From assembly GCA_965279705.1 (NCBI GenBank), contig OZ257257.1, positions 310,001-374,000 on the forward strand: a DNA stretch of 64,000 nucleotides, in the 5' to 3' direction. The DNA comes from Stagnimonas sp965279705 (GTDB lineage Bacteria; Pseudomonadota; Gammaproteobacteria; Nevskiales; Nevskiaceae). A program made the translations under genes and the position numbers. The notes beneath the pieces were generated by a model, which saw only the letters and a list, made by a program, of their open reading frames with translations, was not told the DNA's origin and did no database searches. Below are positions 25,901-33,360 of the stretch, piece by piece. Every line of letters begins with the position of its first letter. Position 1 is the stretch's first letter.

Positions 25901-26421
25901 ATCTTGCCAGCCATCTGATGTATCCCAAGGTCTACAAGGACTACGTCGAGCATCAGAAAACCTATGGCGACGTCAGTGCATTGCCGACCACGACCTTTTT
26001 CTACGGCCTGGCCGAGAACGACGAGATCAGCGTCGACATCGACACCGGCAAGACACTGGTGATCCGCCTGCAGGGCCGCACCGATCTGGCCGAGGGCGCG
26101 AGCAAGCTGTTCTTCGAGTTGAACGGCCAGCCGCGTGCCGTGCGCGTGCAGCATGCGGGCGTGGCAGCTGCCAACGAGCGACGCAAGGCGGCTGAAGGTA
26201 ACGCGGCGGAAGTCGGCGCACCGATGCCCGGTACCGTCGCGCGCCTCGCCGTGCAGCCTGGTCAGCGGGTGGCAAAGGGCGAAACGCTGCTGTCGCTCGA
26301 AGCCATGAAGATGGAGACGCTGGTGGCCGCGGCACAAGACGGCGTGGTGAAAGCCGTGCATGTGCACGCTGGTGATCTGGTGAAAGCGGGCGATCTGCTC
26401 ATCGAGCTGGCCAGCGGCTGA
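22978..26421 (+). CDS. pyc: Pyruvate carboxylase, single-chain
   Basis: This 1147-residue enzyme makes oxaloacetate from pyruvate, bicarbonate and ATP to refill the TCA cycle. Domains: biotin carboxylase (about 1-450; KLLVANRGEISIRV, ATP loop GGGGRGMRV, EVNPRIQVEHTVTE), carboxyltransferase (about 535-830; LLTDTSMRDAHQSLFATRMR, HFHTHDTSG), and a C-terminal biotinyl domain with EAMKMET, biotin on Lys1111. The start is GTG with AGGAAG upstream, just after a small hairpin (22951-22966). All domains are in one chain, unlike the two-subunit forms in many Gammaproteobacteria. Confidence 0.95.
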   Translation: MTQAIQKLLVANRGEISIRVMRACAEMGIRTVAIYAHEDRFALHRFKADESYLVGVGKKPIAAYLDIHDIIRVAVDAGVDAIHPGYGFLSENPDFADACAAAGIRFVGPKPIVLRTLGDKVAARAAADAAKVPTLPATGELPRDLEACKPLVGAVGYPVMMKASWGGGGRGMRVIESESELGTQMESARRESLAAFGNDAVYVEKLVKRARHVEVQVLGDSHGNLVYLFERDCTVQRRNQKVVERAPAPYLAQAQRESLCAAAVRLCASVGYSHAGTVEFLMDADTGHFYFIEVNPRIQVEHTVTEMVTGVDLVAAQIRVSEGATIGDPGLPLQKDLRLSGHALQCRVTTEDPENGFTPDHGRVTAYRSPAGFGIRLDGGTVYSNAVVTPHYDSLLVKVTAWAPEADVAIRRMDRALREFRIRGVSTNLQFLENVIAHPLFASGEATTRFIDTTPELFHFTARLDRATKMLSFIGEVVVNGNPDMKGRAKPTAPMPAPLLPHTDLATPIPTGLRDLLKQQGAKAFADYIKAQPQVLLTDTSMRDAHQSLFATRMRTADMLPIAPHYARMLPGLLSLECWGGATFDVALRFLKEDPWERLRSLRVAVPNIPFQMLLRSANAVGYTNYADNVVRFFVQQAAKEGIDIFRVFDSLNAVDNMRVAMDAVIEAGAVCEGTLCYTGDLFDSTRPKFNLAYYVKMAKALEKSGAHILGIKDMAGICKPRAAFELVRALKQEVSLPIHFHTHDTSGIAAASVLAAVEAGCDAVDGALDALSGLTSQPNLGSIAAALAGHARDPKLDTDAMQKLSDYWEGVRRFYAPFEADIRSGTADVYRHEMPGGQYTNLREQARSMGLADRWSEVSKAYADVNRLFGDIVKVTPSSKVVGDMALFMVAKGLSAAQMADPEHAVDFPESVVQLFRGDLGLPPEPWPLALQQKILRGKTALTERPGASLAAVDLDAERTKAETDLGVKLSDADLASHLMYPKVYKDYVEHQKTYGDVSALPTTTFFYGLAENDEISVDIDTGKTLVIRLQGRTDLAEGASKLFFELNGQPRAVRVQHAGVAAANERRKAAEGNAAEVGAPMPGTVARLAVQPGQRVAKGETLLSLEAMKMETLVAAAQDGVVKAVHVHAGDLVKAGDLLIELASG

Positions 26422-26436
26422 GACGAAGGCGCGGTA

Positions 26437-27093
26437 TCAGGTCCAGGTGCCGACATCGCCGTCGATGCCTCGCCAGAGATACCAGCAGGCTACCGAGCGG
26501 TAGGGCGACCAGGGCTTGGCAATCTTGAGAGTCTTCTTTTCATCGAGCTTCTTCGGCTTGCCGTCGCGGCCCTTGGGCGCGTAAAGCAGGTTGATGGCGT
26601 TGCGCAGGCCGACATCGCCCAGCGAGAACACATCGAGCCGGTCGAAGGCGAAGATCAGCATCATCTCGGCCGTCCATAGGCCGATGCCGGGCAGGGCATC
26701 GAGTTTCACGGTGAGGGCGGCGTTGTCGAGCTTTGCGAGCGCGCCAGCATCGAAGCGACCATCGGCGCAGCGGGCAGCGATCTCCAGCAACCACTTGGCC
26801 TTGGCATTGCTCACACCGCAGGCGCGCAGCGTCTCTTGCGTGGCCTTTGAAAAATGCACGTGCTCGAAGGCATCGTGCGGCGCGCCGATCAGTGTTGCCA
26901 CGCGCGCCTGGATCGTATCGGCGGCCTTCGCCGACACCTGCTGGCCGATGATGGAGGCGCACAACACATGGAAGGGGTCACGGTGCTTGCGCCCTAGCGT
27001 GCTTGGGCCGTACTGGGCGATCAGGCGCGCCATGACGGGGTCAACAGCCGCCAGATGGGCTTCGGCGGTGCGCAGGGTTTGGGTCGGAATCAT
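26437..27093 (-). CDS. DNA-3-methyladenine glycosylase II-type (HhH-GPD)
   Basis: A 218-residue base-excision enzyme. The helix-hairpin-helix is LDALPGIGLWTAEMMLIFAF (about 142-161) and the catalytic Asp lies in FSLGDVGLRNAI (about 167). FHVLCASIIGQQVSAKAAD is the usual family start. It removes alkylated bases such as 3-methyladenine. It is shorter than E. coli AlkA (282), lacking the N-terminal extension, as in the MAG/AlkA-like short forms. It diverges from the VWA gene with only 26 bp between starts. Confidence 0.9.
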   Translation of the reverse strand: MIPTQTLRTAEAHLAAVDPVMARLIAQYGPSTLGRKHRDPFHVLCASIIGQQVSAKAADTIQARVATLIGAPHDAFEHVHFSKATQETLRACGVSNAKAKWLLEIAARCADGRFDAGALAKLDNAALTVKLDALPGIGLWTAEMMLIFAFDRLDVFSLGDVGLRNAINLLYAPKGRDGKPKKLDEKKTLKIAKPWSPYRSVACWYLWRGIDGDVGTWT

Positions 27094-27119
27094 GGCGGAG
27101 TGCGGTTTAGAATCACATC

Positions 27120-28301
27120 ATGCTATTCACATTCTTCGCCGCCGTGCGTGCCGCCGGGGTCAAAGCCTCGCTCAGCGAGTTCCTGATGCTGCTCGATGCC
27201 ATGAGCCGCGGCTTCGCGATGTTCTCCATCGACGATTTCTACATCCTGTCGCGCGCGACGCTGGTGAAGGACGAGGCGCATTACGACCGCTTCGACCGCG
27301 CCTTTGCCGCCTATTTCAAGGGCGTTGAGGCCGTCACTGGCGAGCTGTTTACCTCGGTGCCGGAAGACTGGCTGAAGGCGCAGTTCGAAAAGATGCTCAC
27401 CGACGAGGAGCGCGCCAAGATCCAGAAACTGGGCGGCCTCGACGAGCTGATGGAAACACTCAAGAAGCGCCTCGAAGAGCAGAAGGAACGCCACGAGGGC
27501 GGCAGCAAATGGGTGGGCACTGGCGGCACTTCGCCGTTCGGCAATTCGGGCTTTAACCCCGAGGGCGTGCGCATCGGCGGCAAGGGCGGTGGCGGCAATG
27601 CGGTCAAGGTGTGGGAGAAGCGTGAGTTCAGGAATCTCGATGATTCGATCGAACTTGGCACCCGCAACATCAAGGTCGCGCTACGTCGCCTGCGCCGCTT
27701 CGCGCGCGAAGGCTCGCCGGATATCTTCGACCTCGACGGCACGATCGAAGGCACCGCAAAGAACGCCGGCTGGCTCGACATCCACATGCAGCCCGAGCGG
27801 CGCAACACGGTGAAGGTGCTGCTGTTTCTCGACATCGGCGGCTCGATGGACCCGCACGTGAAGGTCTGCGAAGAGCTGTTCTCGGCCGCCAAGGGCGAGT
27901 TCAAGCACTTCGAGCATTTCTACTTCCACAACTTCGTTTACGAGAGCGTGTGGAAAGACAATCTGCGCCGCCACAGCGAGCGCATCCCGCTCTACGACGT
28001 GATTCGCAAGCACACGCCGGACACCAAGGTGGTGTTCGTCGGCGATGCGACGATGAGCCCGTACGAGATCGGCCAGAGCGGCGGCAGCGTCGAGCACTGG
28101 AACGAGGAACCGGGTGCGACCTGGTTCGAGCGGCTCAATCAGCAGTTCAAGCACGCGGTGTGGATCAACCCGACACCCGAGGAATACTGGAGCCACACGC
28201 CGTCGATCAACATGGTCAACGAGTTGATGGGCGACAAGCGCATGTTCGGCATGACGCTGAAAGGCCTCGAAGGCGCGATGAAAAGGCTCTCGACCAAATA
28301 G
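27120..28301 (+). CDS. VWA-domain protein, CoxE-like
   Basis: A 393-residue protein with an N-terminal helical part containing a charged coiled-coil stretch (about 105-125, DELMETLKKRLEEQKERHEG), a Gly-rich linker (about 125-160), and a C-terminal von Willebrand A domain with MIDAS motif DIGGSMDPH at about 238-246 (DxGxS). Such CoxE-like proteins usually work with a MoxR AAA+ ATPase as a metal- or cofactor-insertion chaperone. No MoxR gene is adjacent here. The function is inferred from the family. Confidence 0.85.
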   Translation: MLFTFFAAVRAAGVKASLSEFLMLLDAMSRGFAMFSIDDFYILSRATLVKDEAHYDRFDRAFAAYFKGVEAVTGELFTSVPEDWLKAQFEKMLTDEERAKIQKLGGLDELMETLKKRLEEQKERHEGGSKWVGTGGTSPFGNSGFNPEGVRIGGKGGGGNAVKVWEKREFRNLDDSIELGTRNIKVALRRLRRFAREGSPDIFDLDGTIEGTAKNAGWLDIHMQPERRNTVKVLLFLDIGGSMDPHVKVCEELFSAAKGEFKHFEHFYFHNFVYESVWKDNLRRHSERIPLYDVIRKHTPDTKVVFVGDATMSPYEIGQSGGSVEHWNEEPGATWFERLNQQFKHAVWINPTPEEYWSHTPSINMVNELMGDKRMFGMTLKGLEGAMKRLSTK

Positions 28302-28349
28302 CGCCGTTCAGCCAGACTCGCCGCTCCAAAACAATAAGGAGATTGCGTC

Positions 28350-28757
28350 ATGGCGGCCTATCACGCGCTGTTGGGTTTTACCGGCTGGACACTATTGATG
28401 GTGCTCGGCGTGTTTGCGTATCGCGGCTTCAAGTTTCTGAGCGGCACACCGATCAACAGCTGGCCGCGTGGGGTCAAGTCCACCACCGATGCGCCAATCA
28501 TTTCGCGCTTTGCCGATGCCCATGCTAACTGTCTTGAGAACCTGGTCATCTTCGCGGTGATCGTGCTCGCCGCAGGGCAGCTGCCCGGCAAGCTGGAACT
28601 GATTGCCCCGCTCGCCCCGTTCGTGCTCTACGCACGCATCGGCCAGTCGCTGGCGCATCTCTCCGGCACCGGCAAGATCAACGTGCTGCTGCGCGCCACG
28701 TTCTGGTCGATCCAGCTCGGCTTGTTCTTCTTCATGCTGTCGAAGCTGTTCGGCTAG
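28350..28757 (+). CDS. MAPEG-family membrane protein
   Basis: A 135-residue protein with four hydrophobic helices and the MAPEG pattern: GTPINSWPRG, then SRFADAHANCLENLVIFAVIVL and ARIGQSLAHLSG. The family covers glutathione-dependent membrane enzymes of eicosanoid type; bacterial members mostly lack a known substrate. AAGGAG precedes the ATG. A second MAPEG gene lies at 51291-51662. Confidence 0.87.
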   Translation: MAAYHALLGFTGWTLLMVLGVFAYRGFKFLSGTPINSWPRGVKSTTDAPIISRFADAHANCLENLVIFAVIVLAAGQLPGKLELIAPLAPFVLYARIGQSLAHLSGTGKINVLLRATFWSIQLGLFFFMLSKLFG

Positions 28758-28766
28758 TCGATCGTC

Positions 28767-29468
28767 GTGGAGGCAGCCCGCAAGGCAAAGTTCATCCATC
28801 GCGGCTGGCGCAGTCTGCAAGCGCTGGTCGTGGTGCTGGTTTTGCTGGTGGTGCTGGGCAACCTCTGGGTCATCAACAACACCGAGGCCTACCTCTACAC
28901 CAACTTTGCAGCACTCCCTGAAAACGAAGTGGGGCTGGTGCTTGGCACCAGCCCCTACACCAGCGATGGCGGGCCCAACCCGCACTTTGCGGGCCGCATT
29001 TCAGCCGCGGTGGAGTTGTATCAGTTGGGGCGGGTCAAGCATCTGATCGTCTCGGGTGCCAACCCCGACGCCAGCTACAACGAGCCGCGCCGCATGTGGC
29101 AGGCGCTAACCGCTGCCGGCGTGCCCGCGCAGGCGATCACCATGGATTTTGCCGGGCTGCGCACCTTCGATTCCGTCGCTCGCGCCAAGCTGGTGTTCGG
29201 GCTCGACCGCGTCACGCTCATCACGCAGGACTACAACGCCTACCGCGCTTTGTTCATCGCCAAGAAGCTGGGCATGACGCCGGTGGCCTATGCGCCGGCA
29301 GGCGAGAGCTCCGGCCCGGCGTTCAGGCCTTATGTGCGAGAGGTGGCGGCGCGGGTATGGGCGATTCTCGATCTGTATCTGCTGGATACCAGCCCCAAGT
29401 TCGTCGGCGAGCCGGTGCCGCTGCCGTCGGAAGCGCCTGTGGACGTGCCTCCATCTAGCGAACCTTAG
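28767..29468 (+). CDS. SanA/YdcF-like DUF218 membrane protein
   Basis: A 233-residue protein with one N-terminal transmembrane helix (about 18-37, LQALVVVLVLLVVLGNLWVI) and a DUF218 domain: VGLVLGTSPYTSDGGPNPHF, HLIVSGANPDASYNEPRRM, FDSVARAKLVFGLDRVTLIT. This matches SanA, which in enterobacteria affects envelope permeability and vancomycin resistance. The start is GTG at 28767 without a strong Shine-Dalgarno, 9 bp after the MAPEG stop. The C-terminal 20 residues are Pro-rich. Confidence 0.87.
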   Translation: MEAARKAKFIHRGWRSLQALVVVLVLLVVLGNLWVINNTEAYLYTNFAALPENEVGLVLGTSPYTSDGGPNPHFAGRISAAVELYQLGRVKHLIVSGANPDASYNEPRRMWQALTAAGVPAQAITMDFAGLRTFDSVARAKLVFGLDRVTLITQDYNAYRALFIAKKLGMTPVAYAPAGESSGPAFRPYVREVAARVWAILDLYLLDTSPKFVGEPVPLPSEAPVDVPPSSEP

Positions 29469-29498
29469 GCGGTCTGTGCGCCGCCGCACGATCGAAGG

Positions 29499-29518
29499 TA
29501 GTAATTCGATAGTAATTC
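29499..29518 (+). promoter_or_regulatory. Two direct TAGTAATTC repeats, 11 bp apart
   Basis: TAGTAATTC occurs at 29499-29507 and again at 29510-29518, in phase by one helical turn, about 80 bp before the subtilase start. A possible -10 (TAGCGT) is at 29534-29539. This layout is that of OmpR/PhoB-family sites, but the regulator is unknown. Confidence 0.4.
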
Positions 29519-29597
29519 TGGCCAGCCTCTTGCTAGCGTAAAACCAGGTCACGTGCAATTCGCCGTGGCAGGTTTTCTCACTTGCAGGGAGCATCGA

Positions 29598-31328
29598 ATG
29601 ACATCTCGCAGCAGTTCAAGAGCTGGATTCAAGCGCACCGTGGTGGCCGCCGCCGCCGTTCTCCTCAGCGGGTTCAGCGCCGCAGCGCTGGCAGCACCCG
29701 AGCAGCGTCTGATCGTCAAATACAAACCCGAAGCCACACTGTCGATTGCCGCCAAGGCCTTGCCGGGCGCCGTGACCGACCTCGCCACGCGTCGTGGCCT
29801 GCGGCTCAACCGTCTGCGCGCGCTGGCGCTGGGCGGTGATGTGCTGGCGCTGGATCGCCACATCGAAGCGCCCGAGCTGAAAGCGCTGATGGCCGAGCTG
29901 GCCGCTGACCCGCGAGTGGAATACGTGGAAGAAGATCGTCTGATGACGAAGAGCTTCACGCCCAACGACAGCCGCTACAACGAACAGTGGGGCTATTACG
30001 AAACCACCGCCGGCATCAACATGCCCGCCGCCTGGGACCAGACCACCGGCAGCGGCGTGGTAGTGGCGGTGCTCGACACCGGCTATCGCCCGCACGCTGA
30101 TCTGGTCGCCAACATCGTTGGCGGCTACGACTTCATCAGCACGGCGGACATCGGCAACGACGGCAACGGTCGCGACAGCGATGCCAAGGATCCGGGGGAC
30201 TGGACCACCGCTGGCGAATGCGGCACCGGCTCCGCCGCCAGCGACAGCTCCTGGCATGGCACGCACGTGGCAGGCACGATCGCGGCGGTGACCAACAACG
30301 GCAGCGGCGTTTCGGGCGTGGCCTATGGCGCCAAGGTGGTGCCGGTGCGCGTGCTCGGCACCTGCGGCGGCTACACCAGCGACATCGCCGATGCCATCGT
30401 CTGGGCCTCGGGTGGTACGGTCAGCGGCGTGCCGGCCAATGCCAATCCGGCCAAGGTCATCAACATGAGCCTGGGCGGTACTGGCGCCTGCGACACCACG
30501 ACGCAGAACGCCATCAATTCCGCGCGCAGCCGCAACACCACCGTGGTGGTGGCGGCGGGCAACGAAAACCAGAACGTCAGCAATTCCAGCCCGGCCAACT
30601 GCTCGGGCGTGATCGCGGTGGCGGCGGTCAATCGCAGCGGCGGCCGTGCGTACTACTCCAACTTCGGCACGCTGGTGGATGTCGCCGCTCCCGGCGGCGC
30701 GCAGAACAGCGCCACCGATGCCAACGGCATTCTCTCCACCCTCAATGCCGGCCTCACCACACCGGGTGCAGACAGCTACGCGTTCTTCCAGGGCACCAGC
30801 ATGGCCACCCCGCACGTGGCGGCTGTGGTGGCGCTGCTGTACGCGGCCAAGCCGACGCTGACGCCGGATGCAGCCGAGTCGACGCTGAAGAGCACCGCGC
30901 GGGCCTTTCCGGCTGCCTGCTCGGGATGTGGTGCGGGCATCATCAATGCCAACGCCGCCATCACGGCCGTGAAGGGTGGCACCACGCCGCCGCCGACCAG
31001 CGCCTGCCCCAGCGGCTACACGGCCTACACCGCCACCTTCACGGCCACGGGGCAGTCGCTGTACGCACCCAATGCCTCGGGTGCGAAGCCAGCCCGCAAT
31101 GGCACTTATGCCGCGACGATGACCGGGCCGTCGGGCACTGACTTCGACCTGTATCTGCAACGTCGCAGCGGCACCAATGGTTCGTGGACGCAGGTGGCGG
31201 CATCTGAAGGCAATACCTCCAGCGAGAGCATCAGCTATGCCAGTGGCAGCACGAGCTATTTTTACCGCTGGAGAGCCTATTCCTACGCGGGCACCGGTGC
31301 TGCTACGCTCTGCACCAAAGCACCTTGA
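29598..31328 (+). CDS. Secreted subtilisin-like serine protease (S8)
   Basis: From the ATG at 29598 (GGGAG upstream) the product is 576 residues. A long signal peptide (cleavage near ALAAP, residue 33) and an inhibitor-like propeptide (about 37-125) precede the S8 domain. The triad is Asp159 (VLDTGYRPH), His near 220 (SWHGTHVAGT) and Ser near 401 (QGTSMATPHVAA); the oxyanion Asn is in VVAAGNEN. The last 95 residues look like a pre-peptidase C-terminal (PPC) beta domain. It is probably exported by type II secretion. A rho-independent terminator follows. Confidence 0.94.
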   Translation: MTSRSSSRAGFKRTVVAAAAVLLSGFSAAALAAPEQRLIVKYKPEATLSIAAKALPGAVTDLATRRGLRLNRLRALALGGDVLALDRHIEAPELKALMAELAADPRVEYVEEDRLMTKSFTPNDSRYNEQWGYYETTAGINMPAAWDQTTGSGVVVAVLDTGYRPHADLVANIVGGYDFISTADIGNDGNGRDSDAKDPGDWTTAGECGTGSAASDSSWHGTHVAGTIAAVTNNGSGVSGVAYGAKVVPVRVLGTCGGYTSDIADAIVWASGGTVSGVPANANPAKVINMSLGGTGACDTTTQNAINSARSRNTTVVVAAGNENQNVSNSSPANCSGVIAVAAVNRSGGRAYYSNFGTLVDVAAPGGAQNSATDANGILSTLNAGLTTPGADSYAFFQGTSMATPHVAAVVALLYAAKPTLTPDAAESTLKSTARAFPAACSGCGAGIINANAAITAVKGGTTPPPTSACPSGYTAYTATFTATGQSLYAPNASGAKPARNGTYAATMTGPSGTDFDLYLQRRSGTNGSWTQVAASEGNTSSESISYASGSTSYFYRWRAYSYAGTGAATLCTKAP

Positions 31329-31371
31329 TCGGGTGTGAACGCCTAACTAGCGGGAGCGGTAGGGAGATCAG

Positions 31372-31402
31372 AAGCCCGGGGCTAAGACCCCGGGCTTTTT
31401 TT
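31372..31402 (+). terminator. Rho-independent terminator after the subtilase
   Basis: A 10-bp perfect stem (AAGCCCGGGG / CCCCGGGCTT) with a 6-nt loop is followed by a T-run on the plus strand, 43 bp after the protease stop. Confidence 0.9.
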
Positions 31403-31428
31403 ATGCGCGTGATCACTGAATCGCAGGC

Positions 31429-31458
31429 AAAAAAAAGCCGAGCGGTGAGGCTCGGCTT
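31429..31458 (-). terminator. Rho-independent terminator after the DUF1302 gene
   Basis: An 8-bp stem (AAGCCGAG / CTCGGCTT) is followed, on the minus strand, by a run of eight Ts. It serves the lipase-DUF1302 operon that ends at 31535. Confidence 0.85.
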
Positions 31459-31534
31459 GAAAATCGTTCGCGCTCAAAGGGGAGGGAAGAATGCGCGAAC
31501 GGCTTGGAGACGGATGAAATAAATCGGCACCCAA

Positions 31535-33340
31535 CTAGAAGCTGTATTTGACGACAGCCTGAATGTTGTCGCGGTCTCGCAGAAGGTTCTGCTGCCCCGC
31601 ACCGATGAATCTCGTATAAGCAATATCGCCGGAAACATTGCCCCGATACGTGTAGCCCAGACCAGCGGTGATCTGGCGCCGACCGGCGACGAAATTGGTG
31701 ATCGGCGTCGGCGAAATACCGTGCAGATCCTGCTCCCAGCGCAGCGTTGGCTTGACGTTGATGAGGTTGAACACGTTGTTGTAGTCGTTGCGCAGCACCA
31801 CCTTGTAGCCATACGAAGTGGCGGTGGCATAACCCGCCACCTGCTGCGGCACGCCCTGGCTGGCAGCCGTCGCTGCATCACCCGGCGTGAACGTGCCCGG
31901 CCCTTCGTAGCGCAGTACGCTCTGGTCTTCCAGATCGTGCACATGGGTGACGGCCGCCTCCACCACCAGCAGCGTCTGCTCGGAGCGCATCCAGCTCGAC
32001 GGCCCGAACAGGCGCGTGAGGCCGATGTCGGCCTGGCTCACGTCCTTGCGGCGCCAGCCGCGCAGGTACTGCCCGCCCAGCGTCGCGCCTGCCGTCGGGT
32101 TGATCTGGCTCGGTGCGCCGAGGCCCGCCAGCAGCAGCTCCACGTCGTCGATCTGGATCGGCTGGCCCTGCTTGTAGCTGTACTCACCTTGCAGCGAGAA
32201 GTCGAAGGGGATGGTGGTGTTGAACGACACGCCGAACATGCGGATGTCTTTCGGGTACTCGACGAAGTAGTTCGCCGTCGTCGCCGGGGTCAGCCCTGCA
32301 CCCGTGCGCGAGGTGCCGGAATACAGCGGCAGCCGCGAGTGGTAGGTGGCGGCATAAAGTGCGGCATCCATGTCGTTGAGATAGGGGATGCTGAAGCGCA
32401 GCGCGCCGCCAAACTGGCCGGCGTTCTTCGGAGTCACGTCGCCCGCGCGCGGCACGTAGCTGCCCACCGGCACGCACTGGTTGCCGGCCACGGGTGGCGC
32501 CGAACAGGGCGTGCCGGGCACGGTGTTTTCATCGGCGCGACCAAAGCCCAGATTGGCGGCGGTGCCGCCGGGGCCGGCGAAGTCGTTGGTGCCGAAGAAG
32601 GTGCCGCCGGCATCGATGATCGTGCGCTGCCAGCGCAATTGATAAAACGCTTCGAGGCTGACGCTGTCGGTGACGTTGATCGAGCCCCAGACCTGGTTGC
32701 TGGGGATGATGACTTCATCCAGCTCGAAGCCCGGCAGCCGCGCGCGGTTGGCATCGAGTGCCAGCAGGCTATTGAGCCCGTTGAGCACGAAGGTGCTCTC
32801 GCCCCAATTCACCACCTGCCGGCCGACGCGCAGCGAGATGGTGCGGTCGCCGAGCGTTTGCGTGGTGTAGGCGTAGAGATCGCGCAGGTCGGCGTAGCGG
32901 CCATTGTGGCGGCGCACGGCAGCCTCCTTGCGGTCGAGATCGGCTTGCGTGTAGCCGCGCGTCGGGCCGCGGTAGTCGGCGGGGTCGAACAGTGCCGCGT
33001 CGCTGACGGTCGGGTTGTAGCCGAGCACGCTGCGCGCGAAGAAGCCGAAGTCCTTGTAGCCCAGCGACAGCTCGCTGGTCAGCCGCAGCGTGCTGTCCAC
33101 CATCTCGCCCTGGCCGAAGGCGAGGTTGCCGTCGTCGCCATTGGTCGAGAACGCCGTGCCGCCATTGGCGATGCCGATCAGGTTCGGGTCGCGGTCGGCG
33201 ACGCGCCAAGTTGCACCGGCGGCGATGCGGTTTTCGAGTGTGGCTTTGAAGTCGCCGTGTTCGTAGTCGAGCGCGTGCACGGCCGGCACGGCCAGCAGGG
33301 CGGCGGCGAAAGCCGTCAAGGTCAGGCTTGGGGTTTTCAT
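31535..33340 (-). CDS. DUF1302 outer-membrane protein
   Basis: From the ATG at 33340 (AAGGA upstream) the product is 601 residues with a signal peptide (MKTPSLTLTAFAAALLAVPAVHA). DUF1302 marks are IGIANGGTAFSTNGDDGNL, LRVGRQVVNWGESTFVLNG and a barrel ending in AVVKYSF. Such proteins are predicted outer-membrane barrels and usually accompany DUF1329 proteins or esterases in steroid, polyester or lipid metabolism. An ATG eight codons earlier overlaps the lipase stop but has no Shine-Dalgarno. A paralogue is at 62184-64000. Confidence 0.9.
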   Translation of the reverse strand: MKTPSLTLTAFAAALLAVPAVHALDYEHGDFKATLENRIAAGATWRVADRDPNLIGIANGGTAFSTNGDDGNLAFGQGEMVDSTLRLTSELSLGYKDFGFFARSVLGYNPTVSDAALFDPADYRGPTRGYTQADLDRKEAAVRRHNGRYADLRDLYAYTTQTLGDRTISLRVGRQVVNWGESTFVLNGLNSLLALDANRARLPGFELDEVIIPSNQVWGSINVTDSVSLEAFYQLRWQRTIIDAGGTFFGTNDFAGPGGTAANLGFGRADENTVPGTPCSAPPVAGNQCVPVGSYVPRAGDVTPKNAGQFGGALRFSIPYLNDMDAALYAATYHSRLPLYSGTSRTGAGLTPATTANYFVEYPKDIRMFGVSFNTTIPFDFSLQGEYSYKQGQPIQIDDVELLLAGLGAPSQINPTAGATLGGQYLRGWRRKDVSQADIGLTRLFGPSSWMRSEQTLLVVEAAVTHVHDLEDQSVLRYEGPGTFTPGDAATAASQGVPQQVAGYATATSYGYKVVLRNDYNNVFNLINVKPTLRWEQDLHGISPTPITNFVAGRRQITAGLGYTYRGNVSGDIAYTRFIGAGQQNLLRDRDNIQAVVKYSF

Positions 33341-33360
33341 GGGGTTGATCCTTGAGGTGC

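Noticed and set aside
26941..27120. A MoxR-type ATPase next to the CoxE-like gene
   Set aside because: The adjacent DNA codes for the HhH-GPD glycosylase; no P-loop ATPase frame is present on either strand.
31721..33355. A 544-codon plus-strand frame opposite the DUF1302 gene
   Set aside because: It is antisense to a barrel protein with clear family marks and a terminator that fits the minus strand.
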